Origin: an uncultured Candidatus Altimarinota bacterium
GTDB taxonomy: Bacteria; Patescibacteriota; Gracilibacteria; BD1-5; JAGOOR01
Direction of reading: 5' to 3'
Length of the DNA: 64,000 bases
NCBI GenBank assembly: GCA_937924685.1
Contig: CALEVN010000026.1
Coordinates: forward strand, 62,001-126,000
In this document: piece by piece, positions 42,460-52,179 of the stretch
Layout: each line of letters begins with the position of its first letter
Numbering within the stretch: position 1 is the stretch's first letter
The notes under the pieces: model-generated
The model's database searches: none
The model's input: the letters and a program-made list of their open reading frames with translations, nothing else
What the model was told of the DNA's origin: nothing
Program-made: the position numbers and the translations under genes

Positions 42460-42906
42460 ATGACGAAAACCGCCGTTTTCCTCTGACGTTTTCAACCATT
42501 TCATATCGGACATATGAGTATTGTGGACCGGATTTTTCAGAGTGATTTTGAGCGACTTCTTCTCATCATCGGTTCAGCAGATAAATCTGGTACCGATGAA
42601 AATCCTTGGAATGTACAAGAACGTGAGGAAATTATTCGTGCGAGTATCCCACTCGAACTGCAGGAAAAGATAGATATCACTTCTCTTGCCGATGTCCCTG
42701 ATGATGATATGTGGTGCGAAAACCTAAAATCATTACTTTCATCCGAAGTAATTCTTTTTACTGGTAATGATTGGGTACGTGATATTTGTGAGCGTCACGG
42801 AATCCAGACAGACTGGATTGATTCTTACGATATCGATATTTCTGGTACTAAAATTCGTGAGATGCTCAAGAAAGGAGAAGATGTGAGTCGGTGGACACAA
42901 ATATAA
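42460..42906 (+). CDS. Nicotinamide-nucleotide adenylyltransferase, NadM-like
   Basis: The 148-aa nucleotidyltransferase begins MTKTAVFLGRFQPFHIGH, the archaeal-type NMNAT signature with the HxGH phosphate site. The Gly before RFQPFH is UGA, so the standard code would stop after eight residues. It ends with the ISGTKIREML motif (ISxTxIR). NadM makes NAD from NMN and ATP. It is short but similar in size to archaeal NadM. Two nt separate it from the phosphoesterase upstream, so they are in one operon. Confidence 0.88.
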
Positions 42907-42945
42907 ACTAAATTTGCTAAAAATATTTTCAGCATAGTATATTTT

Positions 42946-42951
42946 TATACT
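42946..42951 (+). promoter_or_regulatory. -10 box of a putative leaderless promoter
   Basis: TATACT ends 8 nt before the ATG at 42960. Confidence 0.45.
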
Positions 42952-42959
42952 ATATATTT

Positions 42960-43799
42960 ATGAAGGAAGAAGCAGCAGCAGGCATAAAACCACCACATCT
43001 TTCAGGCAGAGGGCTGCTCTCATATTTAAAAGAACAAAAAGTAAATATTAATATTATTGGTTATCCTGGTGTTCAAGTGGGGCCAAAAGATGATGTTAAA
43101 ATGAAGGTTGCAGATATACTGATCGATGATGAACAAGGTGTTTTTGCGAGACAATTTGCCGATCGGTGTTCAGAGTACGAGAGGGCTGAAACACATAGAA
43201 ATACGCCACTTCTTATATCACAATTTCAAAAATTTGTGAGAGATATAGTATTACTTTCGCAAAAATTATCACCTCGCCAGAAAGAAAAAGAGACAGATAA
43301 AAATGATAAAAGTAAATCACCAGGAGAAAAAATAGAAGAAATTTATTGAAAAATGGAGCACAGTCTTGATCGTTGGTCAGAAATGTACGAGACACTCATT
43401 ACGCTTTTACGAGAATATCTCAACTATTTATCAGAAGAATATAAAAATCCCGATCCAGAAAGTTGGCAACGCGATACAGATGAAGATGAAGACGAAGGAG
43501 GTGTAATCACAGCTGATAAAGAATATATTCCAAATAGATATCTCGATATTCTTGTCCGGGCAATTGATACACTAGAGGCGAAAGCGGAGATTATAGATTT
43601 AAAAATAGAAAGAGGTACTTTGCAGAGTCATGAATATCAACAGTGTCGAGATACACTGGATCAAATATTGGAGTTAGCGATAAGTATAAAAAAATTAGGA
43701 TGGTCATCTTTTGAGTCATATCCTTTTGAAAATGAAATTATAGGGAATCTAAACGGTCTGATTCATTTCATAAATAAAATTTTTCATGAGTTAAAATAA
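42960..43799 (+). CDS. Hypothetical acidic protein
   Basis: The 279-aa protein is read through one UGA (43347, Gly). The first half (VNINIIGYPGVQVGPKDDVK) and a Lys-rich linker precede a helical, acidic second half (DRWSEMYETLITLLREYLNY; DTDEDEDEGG; YLDILVRAIDTLEAKAEIID). No family recognised. Two separate genes (42960-43349 and 43353-43799) are possible only if UGA were a stop, which the rest of the window contradicts. A strong terminator follows immediately. Confidence 0.68.
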
Positions 43800-43825
43800 A
43801 AGCCCCTCGAAAGAGGGGCTTTTTC
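43797..43825. terminator. Bidirectional rho-independent terminator
   Basis: AAAAGCCCCTC-GAAA-GAGGGGCTTTTT between the convergent hypothetical gene and dnaK. Confidence 0.92.
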
Positions 43826-43838
43826 ATTCGTGTAAAAA

Positions 43839-45743
43839 CTATTTTTTGTCTTCGTCTTCGACTTCTGCTTCGACCGTTGGTTCTTCGCTCGAACCATTGG
43901 CATTTTCTTTCACTTTCACGCCATCATCTGATGATGCTCCACCAGCAGCGTAGATAGCTTGTCCGACCTTCATGAGCGCTTCATTGAGAGGATTGGCGGC
44001 TTCTTCGATTTGTGCTTTTGTCGCTTCAGGATTTTCGAGGACTTTTTTCATCGCTTCGATTTTTTCTTCAACGAGTTTCTTGTCTTCTTCTTTAACTTTG
44101 TCAGCATTTTCCTTGAGAAGTTTTTCACCCTGGTGGATGTGAGAGTCGGCCATATTACGAGCTTCGACTGTTTGTTTTTTCTCACTATCCTTGTGACGAT
44201 TTGCTTCTGCTTCTTTGACGAGATTTTCTACTTCTTCTTTGCTCATACCGCCTGAGTTTTGGATGGTGATCTTCTGTTCTTTGCCAGTGCCTTTATCCTT
44301 AGCTGAGACAGAGAGAATACCAGAGGCATTGATATCAAAAGTGACTTCGATTTGTGGGACACCACGAGGCGCAGGGACGATACCCTCGAGGATAAATCGA
44401 CCGAGAGATTTGTTGTCTGCTGCCATCTCGCGTTCACCCTGGAGGACGTGGATTTCGACGCTTGGTTGATTATCCTGAGCCGTTGAGTAGACCTGAGATT
44501 TGCTTGATGGAATAGTCGTGTTTCTCTCAATCATACGAGTCATGACACCACCAAGTGTCTCGATACCGAGAGAGAGTGGAGTGACATCGAGGAGGAGGAC
44601 ATCACGGACATCACCAGCGATGATACCAGCCTGGACAGCGGCACCAATAGCGACTGCTTCATCTGGATTCACGGAAGCATTTGGTTTTTTACCGAAGAAT
44701 TGTTCTACTTTTGCGAGGACCATAGGGACACGAGTTGAACCACCGACGAGGATGACTTCATCAATCTGATTTGCCTGGAGACCAGCATCAGAGAGGACTT
44801 TTCGACATGGCTCGATAGAGCGTTCTACGAGATCAGCGACGAGCTCTTCGAATTTTGCACGAGTGATTTTTACGAGGAGATTTTTTGGTCCACTCTCATC
44901 CATCGTGATATAGGGGAGATTGATTTCTGTCTCGGTTGCAGAAGAGAGTTCTTTTTTCGCTTTTTCTGCTTCATCACGGATTCTCTGGACAGCCATTGGA
45001 TCTTTTTTGAGATCGATGCCTTGGTCCTTCTGAAATTCTGCGATGACGTACTCAAATATTCTCTGATCGAAGTCGTCACCACCGAGGTGAGTATCACCAT
45101 TGGTTGCGAGCACTTCAAATGTTCCCTCGCTCCCGATTTCGAGAATAGATATATCAAATGTACCTCCACCAAAATCGTAGACTGCTACTTTTTCATCTTT
45201 CTTTTTATTGAGACCGTAGGCGAGAGCGGCTGCTGTTGGTTCATTCACGATACGTTTTACATCGAGACCGGCGATTTTACCTGCATTGATCGTTGCTTGG
45301 CGCTGATCATCATTGAAATAGGCAGGCACCGTGATGACCGCTTCTGTCACTGTTTCACCGAGATATTTCTCAGCGTCTTCTTTGAGTTTCATGAGGACGT
45401 GTGCTGAGATTTCTTCTGGACGAGCAGCCTTTCCATTAAATGTAATGAGTGATTCACCGCTTGAGCCAGCTGTGACTTCGTAGGGCACGTTTTTGATTTC
45501 TGATTCGACCTCACTTTTCTTACGACCGATAAAACGCTTCGCAGAGAAGATAGTTTCTTTTGGATTGGTGACAGCCTGACGCTTCGCAGGAGTACCGACA
45601 ATGATTTCACCTTTTTTATTGGCTACGACTGAAGGAGTCGTACGATTCCCTTCGGCATTGGGGATGATTTTTGCTTCTCCACCTTCCATAAAGGCAAGGG
45701 CTGAGTTAGTCGTACCGAGGTCAATACCGATAATTTTTCACAT
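43839..45743 (-). CDS. dnaK: Molecular chaperone DnaK (Hsp70)
   Basis: The 634-aa protein has the nucleotide-binding motifs [29 protein letters not shown], and [14 protein letters not shown], the linker [19 protein letters not shown] and the substrate-binding domain with an acidic C-terminus ending EVEDEDKK. Codon 2 is UGA (Gly), so [12 protein letters not shown] begins with a recoded codon. The internal ATG (FMEGGEA) would lose the phosphate-binding loop and is rejected. It has a consensus promoter and CIRCE-like repeat upstream. No grpE or dnaJ is adjacent. Confidence 0.96.
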
Positions 45744-45778
45744 AAAAGTAAGGGGTTAAAAATTGAATTTACACACTC

Positions 45779-45806
45779 ATTATAGCAAACTTTTTTTTCA
45801 TTGCAA
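45779..45806 (-). promoter_or_regulatory. dnaK promoter
   Basis: On the minus strand TTGCAA (45801-45806) and a perfect TATAAT (45779-45784), 16 nt apart; predicted start about 30 nt before the ATG. Confidence 0.75.
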
Positions 45807-45812
45807 ATATTT

Positions 45813-45839
45813 TTAGCACCAAAAGTGTTTAGGTGCTAG
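45813..45839. promoter_or_regulatory. CIRCE-like inverted repeat (candidate HrcA site)
   Basis: TTAGCACCA-N9-AGGTGCTAG has the 9-9-9 geometry of CIRCE (TTAGCACTC-N9-GAGTGCTAA), with inner arm bases changed symmetrically. It lies 6 nt upstream of the dnaK -35 box, between dnaK and a divergent SLH gene. Confidence 0.6.
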
Positions 45840-45964
45840 TTTAGGTATGTAGATGTATTGAGAGAGCTCACGAAGACTCCCCGGAGCAATAAAATTGTAT
45901 TTGTTGTATTGCGTTTGCTTTTCAGTCCTTCGCTGTATACTCTTTCTACTTAACTTCTTCTCTT

Positions 45965-47101
45965 ATGAAAAAAATTCTTGCCTCGATGCTCTGTATATCT
46001 GTTTTTTCTAGCGTTTTTGCTTATTCGACTTGGGATGTCGGCACGGCTGACTATCTCGCAGAACACGGGATTATCAAGGATTATCGTCATGAAGTATCTG
46101 GATATCGTCTCGATGCACAAATATCTCGACAAGAAGTAGTAGGTATGGCTATGAAAATGGCGTGAAAAACAGCACCAGATGGTTATACATGTCAGGGGTA
46201 TTTCTCAGATGCAAAATTTGCTAAAAATCATCCAGATGCATGGGTCTGCGCAAGTGTTGAAACTGCTGCAGATGAGGGCATTGTTTCTCGCGCAAATACT
46301 AAATTTCGTCCAAAAGCGAGCATCACTCGTATAGAAGCTCTCGCTATCATACTCAAGGCTGCTGGCTATGAAATCACTCAAAATGTTGACACTGGGGCAA
46401 ATGGAAAACCAACGACGACACTCTATGGTTCAAAAATACCACAGTGGCAGATAGATGTCATGGAGTCAGCACATGCAAATGGTATTATCGATGCTTACAC
46501 AGATAATTTTACTCCAGAGCAGGTTTTCCTTCCAAATAAACCCGCTACTCGAAGCGATGTTTTTGGTTTTGTATATCAGGTTCTTGTAAAAGAGGACGGA
46601 ACGACCTCTACCGACGCACCCGGACAGAGTACGCTCAAAAATAATGGAGACGGATCACAGACATACGTATCAGCAACAGGCGATTTCCAATTTAGCTTTC
46701 CCACAAATCTCACTGTCACAGAAGAGGACGTCGTAAAAGGAAATTATACGACAGCAGTTGCTGGAGAAGGTGCGGGTAGCGCTGGAGGAACTATTGATTT
46801 TGAAGTGTCACAGATCGACTGTGTCGATATATGTATAGATCAGTATGATACGTTTTACGCTCATCTGAAATCTAATCTCCAAACAGCATGATTTAACCTC
46901 CGAGAAGCTTCTAACGGTCTCCTAGAATTTGATTATTCTGAGAATCAAAATGGTACTATAAGTATCGCCAAGGGTTATGCTGGTGTTGTCGTTACTCGTG
47001 AACATGCATATACTATTGCGGTTTCTACTGAACAAGCGTATTGGGATGCAAATCGTAAGACGCTTCTCCAAATGATGGCTTCTTTCAACGCTCAAAAATA
47101 A
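45965..47101 (+). CDS. Exported SLH-domain protein
   Basis: The 378-aa protein has a signal peptide (ending FAYST). SLH-like modules at about 20-200 follow (DYLAEHGIIKDYRHEVSGYR plus ISRQEVVGMAMKMAG; VCASVETAADEGIVS plus FRPKASITRIEALAIILK; MESAHANGIIDAY plus KPATRSDVFGFVYQVL). A beta-rich C-terminal domain (SATGDFQFSFPTNLTVTEED; TREHAYTIAVSTEQAYWDA) follows. Two UGA-Gly codons. Divergent from dnaK. It is probably wall-bound through its SLH part; the role of the C-terminal domain is unknown. Confidence 0.82.
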
Positions 47102-47102
47102 T

Positions 47103-47516
47103 CTACCCTGCGGTAGCGACATAGTGATGACTACATCCACGGGCGACAACCTCGGCTATTTCTCCGTAGACACGGATATCGCCCTGTACTGTGTGGAGTA
47201 TACACACGCTCGAGAGACGACCAGGTACATACTGAAATGACAGTATTTGTACCCATGGAATTGCAAAAGATTTATGAAAAAGGAGAAAGAAAGTTGGCTC
47301 AAAGGCAATACCATATTCTTCGACTCCTACTTTGACGCTGTGATTATAATTTCAGAATTTTTTGAGACCGACAGATGAGGCCAGGTCGTTGTCATTGGTG
47401 ATATCTCGACGGTAGAGTTTTTCCCACTTACTCCATCCTGCTATATGGTATGACATCCAACTGATGATGGGCCACATCATGAGGATGAGAAAAAGTATGA
47501 GAAGTATCACTTTCAT
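47103..47516 (-). CDS. Hypothetical membrane-anchored protein
   Basis: The 137-aa protein has an N-terminal transmembrane helix (MKVILLILFLILMMWPIIS) and a soluble domain with alternating beta strands (VKVGVEEYGIAFEPTFFLLF, AIPWVQILSFQYVPGRLSSV). The pattern resembles a small PH/GRAM-like barrel. One UGA-Gly. Its stop TAG overlaps nothing, and it converges with the SLH gene 1 nt away. No family can be named. Confidence 0.65.
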
Positions 47517-47613
47517 ACTTCTATTATAGACGACTTTTCAGCCGAGAGCAAGTTTCTTGTATATCTTTTTTCGAGCTTGAAACCTGACGAAAAATCATAT
47601 ACTGCGGATGATT

Positions 47614-48225
47614 ATGAAAAAAATACTTTTTACCGCCCTCTGAGTCGCATTGATGAGCGTTTCTGTCTATGCCCTGAATTACCTGAACTACGCAGAATAT
47701 CTCGCTGATAAACACGTCATCGTCCGACAACGTCCTGCCGAAAATTATGCTCTCTCTGACAAGGTCCTCCGACAAGAAGTCGTCGGTATCGCTCTGCGTC
47801 TCACGGGACTGAATTTCCGAACTGTTGAGAGCGTCTCTCTGCCTGATCCGTATACGTGTGATAATACATTTCTCGACGTAAAACAAAATACACCAAACTC
47901 ATGGGTATGTCGTTCAGTTGAAATCGCAGCAAAAGCGGGTATGATAACGACGAACAATAAGCACTTTCGCCCCGAAGCTGATATTACACGGGCAGAGGCT
48001 ATTGCGATGATGCTCTCTGCGGTGAAACTCATGCCAAAGTCAGATGACACAAAACCATGGCAAGAAACTGTCATGAATACGTCTAAAACTCTGGGCATCC
48101 TCGCAGATGATAAGCTCGCTGCAGACGAGAAGATAACTCGAGGTGAACTATTCTACACCGTCAGTAAAATCATAAAAGTTCTCTACAAACAGGAAATCGA
48201 CTATATCGATAGTCTCGCTCAATAA
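47614..48225 (+). CDS. Exported SLH-domain protein, small
   Basis: The 203-aa protein is a signal peptide plus three SLH-like modules and nothing else. The modules are NYAEYLADKHVIVRQ with LSDKVLRQEVVGIALRL; DVKQNTPNSWVCRSVEIAAK with FRPEADITRAEAIAMML; and NTSKTLGILADDK with KITRGELFYTVSK. The hydrophobic signal contains one UGA-Gly. An in-frame ATG 6 nt upstream is also possible; a TATACT box ends 10 nt before the chosen start. The motif style matches the N-terminus of the large surface protein at 7576, so they may share an anchoring target. Confidence 0.82.
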
Positions 48226-48240
48226 ATTACCCATTTCTCT

Positions 48241-50175
<1,935 letters not shown>

Positions 50176-50184
50176 TTTCCCCGT

Positions 50185-50213
50185 CATCCCGACGTAAGTC
50201 GGGATCCAGGTTG
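50185..50213. repeat. REP-like palindrome, copy at gyrB 3' end
   Basis: GTCATCCCGACGTAAGTCGG followed by GATCCAGGT, the same element as at 5477 and 5951 with one loop change. Confidence 0.8.
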
Positions 50214-50263
50214 AGCGTAAAAATAATTCATCTCGATACCGGCCTACTCTGTTATGACACTAA

Positions 50264-50287
50264 AAAACTCCCATTGCTGGGAGTTTT
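50264..50287. terminator. Bidirectional terminator
   Basis: AAAACTCCC-ATTGCT-GGGAGTTTT, between gyrB (plus) and the 54-aa gene (minus), with a T-run on the minus side. Confidence 0.8.
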
Positions 50288-50307
50288 AATTGGTATTTTA
50301 GGGGTTG

Positions 50308-50338
50308 CCTTGGTCATCGCTGGAAGCGACAACCAAGG
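50308..50338. other. Perfect 14-bp hairpin downstream of the 54-aa gene
   Basis: Arms 50308-50321 and 50325-50338 pair at all 14 positions (with two G-U pairs in RNA) around a 3-nt loop. No U-tract follows, so it is not a simple terminator. It lies 19 nt after the stop of the minus-strand gene and before the terminator at 50264. Confidence 0.6.
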
Positions 50339-50357
50339 ACTTGGAAAGATCAGTGCG

Positions 50358-50522
50358 TTATGCAGCCAACGGCATATCGAGACGCAAGATCATCTTTCGG
50401 GGTTTCCCCTGGCTCACGAAGGTGACCAGATGGCGGCGACCCCTTTTGGGAGTCACTGTCACGGTTTCACGATTGTGGCGGATGCCGCGTTCTCTCAACT
50501 GTTGGATAACGAGTTCGTTCAT
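50358..50522 (-). CDS. Small basic protein, unit A
   Basis: The 54-aa protein (MNELVIQQLRERGIRHNRET...KPRKMILRLDMPLAA) is strongly basic and beta/alpha-like. No family recognised. The frame stays open upstream to a TTG at 50606, but that would begin inside a long hairpin; the ATG at 50522 is preferred. It is G+C-rich compared with neighbours. It is preceded by a structured leader that is nearly duplicated before the 42-aa gene. Coding status is probable, not certain. Confidence 0.55.
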   Translation of the reverse strand: MNELVIQQLRERGIRHNRETVTVTPKRGRRHLVTFVSQGKPRKMILRLDMPLAA

Positions 50523-50592
50523 GGACTTTATCGATTGCTGTAGGTTATTAATGATGGAGAGAGCGTCTCCGATCTCGCCTTGCAGACAGAGG

Positions 50593-50648
50593 GTATCTGT
50601 TTGCAAGAATCTATGAACATATATTCATAGGTTCCTGCAAACAGATAC
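50593..50648 (-). ncRNA. Long leader hairpin of unit A
   Basis: A 13-bp perfect outer stem (50593-50605 with 50636-50648) continues into an inner CTATGAA/TTCATAG stem. It shares the segment GCAAGAATCTATGA with the hairpin at 51089. The outer stem differs between copies by compensating changes (TTTGCA/TGCAAA versus TCCGCA/TGCGGA). Confidence 0.65.
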
Positions 50649-50690
50649 TGGAGCCAAGAACAATCATGTACCAGAACACACTTATCTTTC

Positions 50691-50739
50691 ATCTCTTGCT
50701 GATTTTTCCATCCTTTCGGAGGCTTTCTCAGGTTGAGAT
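50691..50739 (-). ncRNA. 49-nt structured leader element, unit A
   Basis: Nested stems on the minus strand: ATCTC/GAGAT, CTGA/TCAG and CC-TCC/GGA-T-GG closed by a GAAA (GNRA) tetraloop. It is 46/49 identical to 51229-51277. It lies just downstream of a TATAGT -10 box (50748-50753), i.e. at the 5' end of the transcript. Confidence 0.65.
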
Positions 50740-50775
50740 TAATGTGTACTATACAGAAAAAATTTATTTAGCAAA

Positions 50776-50809
50776 TAAAAAACCTCCATAATGAGTATAC
50801 GAGGTTTTA
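50776..50809 (-). terminator. Terminator of unit B
   Basis: AAAACCTC and GAGGTTTT arms around a 14-nt loop, followed on the minus strand by a T-run; directly upstream of the unit A promoter. Confidence 0.7.
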
Positions 50810-50877
50810 GTTGAAGTTTTTAAGGTATGCCCAAGGCGCCAGTGAAGGCGCCGAGGGCTGGAAGGTCGATGTTCGAC

Positions 50878-51006
50878 CTACGTTCTGCTTTTCCTTTTTG
50901 TGGCTGTCAGTTTAGCGTTGTCTTTTCCGCAGATGTGACCTTTGGCGACCCATCCGTGTTTGGCACACTTTACTTTACCTTTGTTTGCTCCGCAGCTTCG
51001 GCTCAT
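50878..51006 (-). CDS. Small Cys-containing basic protein, unit B
   Basis: The 42-aa protein starts MSRSCGANKGKVKCAKHG and continues WVAKGHICGKDNAKLTATK. Three Cys and two His spaced C-x8-C-x2-H with later H-x-C suggest a small zinc-binding or RNA/DNA-binding peptide. It is very Lys/Arg-rich. No known family. A hairpin overlaps the stop codon (AGGTCGA-TG-TTCGACCT), and a GGCGCC palindrome pair follows at about 50834-50851. Its leader contains the same 49-nt element as unit A. Coding status is probable. Confidence 0.55.
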   Translation of the reverse strand: MSRSCGANKGKVKCAKHGWVAKGHICGKDNAKLTATKRKSRT

Positions 51007-51088
51007 GGTGATGATGTTTGTTGAGTTTAGATGTCGATGTTGAAGAGACTTGCGTCTCCGGTTACCTCGCGGGAGGATGTGAAGTCCA

Positions 51089-51131
51089 TCCGCAAGAATC
51101 TATGAGTCTATGACTCACACATTCCTGCGGA
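51089..51131 (-). ncRNA. Leader hairpin of unit B
   Basis: Outer stem TCCGCA/TGCGGA and inner GAGT/ACTC stem; homologous in position and core sequence to 50593-50648, with covarying outer pairs. Confidence 0.6.
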
Positions 51132-51228
51132 CAGTATCGCACAACAATTCATCCAATACAAAACACACGAGATTCATGGAAATACCAAAAACAAAAAAAC
51201 AGAAGATAGACAAGAACACTCTCACCTC

Positions 51229-51277
51229 ATCTCGTGCTGATTTTTCCATCCTTGCGGAGGCTTTCTCAGGTTGAGAC
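51229..51277 (-). ncRNA. 49-nt structured leader element, unit B
   Basis: The same nested stems as the unit A copy. The three differences are A to G in the closing pair (A-U becomes G-U), GAAA to GCAA in the tetraloop, and one internal-loop base, so all preserve the structure. A TTGACA...TATCAT promoter-like pair lies just upstream on the minus strand (about 51283-51310). Confidence 0.65.
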
Positions 51278-51329
51278 AAATGTATGATATGTACTATATA
51301 TTTTTTGTCAAATACGAAAGAATAGAAAA

Positions 51330-51355
51330 GGACCCGAGTGTTGCCACCCGGGTCC
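51330..51355 (-). terminator. GC-rich terminator of unit C
   Basis: GGACCCGAGTG-TTGC-CACCCGGGTCC with a U-rich tract on the minus side, 30 nt after the 161-aa gene stop. Confidence 0.85.
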
Positions 51356-51384
51356 AATATCATTTTCCCTTGCGGGTGCCTTGA

Positions 51385-51870
51385 TTAGGCGTGGCAGGCT
51401 CAGGAGCAGCGTTGGAACGCGCTCAAGCCGGTGCCGCCGAAGAGTGCCGCGAGGTTGTAGTGAGCGCCTGCTTCCGCAGTGCCACCAGTATTCGCAGTGT
51501 GCGTCGTGTTCGTCGTGCCGTTGAAGGCGCCGCCGGTATTCACGTTGCCCGTGTCGTTCTTCATCAAGCCAGTCTTCGTGTTGGCGGTGATGGTGCCATT
51601 GTTCTGCGTCGTGCTCACTTCGTGGTTGCCCGTGTTGCGGATCCAGTTGGTGATGGCGGCGTTGCCCGTGTCCTCGTTGGTGATGGCGGCGATCGTCGTG
51701 CTGTTGGCGGAGTCGAACTGGGCGAGCTGGCCCTGGTCGGTCTGCTGGATGGCGGCGGCGGTGCTGACTTTGGCGTCCTTCGAGGCGGCGTTCACGTTTG
51801 CGTTTGCGCCGATGAGTGCGATGGCCGTGACGGCGATCGCGAGTCCGAGTGTGCGGAGTGTCGTTTTCAT
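51385..51870 (-). CDS. GC-rich secreted Asn/Thr/Gly-rich protein, unit C
   Basis: The 161-aa protein has a clear signal peptide (MKTTLRTLGLAIAVTAIALI, cleavage near NVNAASK) and a low-complexity mature part with many NTGN/NTGG turns. A hydrophobic patch (HYNLAALFGGTGLSAFQRC) and a C-terminus CSGACHA, where the Gly is UGA (51400), follow. The TAA is five codons later. Codon choice is strikingly G+C-rich (GGC, GCC, AAC, ACG) compared with the whole window. An extended -10 (TGGTATAAT at about 51925) gives a 45-nt leader. It could be a secreted adhesin or bacteriocin-like product, but nothing is recognised. Confidence 0.7.
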
Positions 51871-51924
51871 GGGATCGAGTTTTGGGTTCGATGTTTGTTA
51901 AGAAAGTGGAGAGTCAGTTTGACA

Positions 51925-51930
51925 TTATAC
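51925..51930 (-). promoter_or_regulatory. Extended -10 promoter of unit C
   Basis: TGGTATAAT on the minus strand, about 55 nt before the ATG at 51870. Confidence 0.55.
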
Positions 51931-51960
51931 CACAATACCCAGACAAAAACATTTTCGATT

Positions 51961-52059
51961 TGCAAGAACAAGGAACTGAATCCTTGAGATCTCTTGCAAG
52001 CTAGAATGCTCTTTCTGAGTGCCAGACCAATAACACTATTGATCTCGTACTCAGAAAGA
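51961..52059 (-). ncRNA. Two-hairpin RNA-like element upstream of unit C
   Basis: Hairpin 1 (51961-52000) pairs TTGCAAGA with TCTTGCAA and has an inner CAAGGA/TCCTTG stem. Hairpin 2 (52012-52059) pairs CTTTCTGAGT with ACTCAGAAAG. The TTCTTGCAA strand resembles the hairpin ends in units A and B. No protein can be seen. Confidence 0.45.
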
Positions 52060-52179
52060 ATTTAGCAACCAAATAAAACAATGAAAAGAACACCGCTCTC
52101 AGTAGATTTCCTAGAAAAATCTAACGTGTACGGTATTGATTTTTGAGACTCTGTCAAATAGTTTTTTATGTTCCTATTA

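Noticed and set aside
50211..50616. Plus-strand open frames opposite the 54-aa gene
   Set aside because: The leader, hairpins and terminators are oriented on the minus strand; the plus-strand products look random and Arg/Trp-rich.
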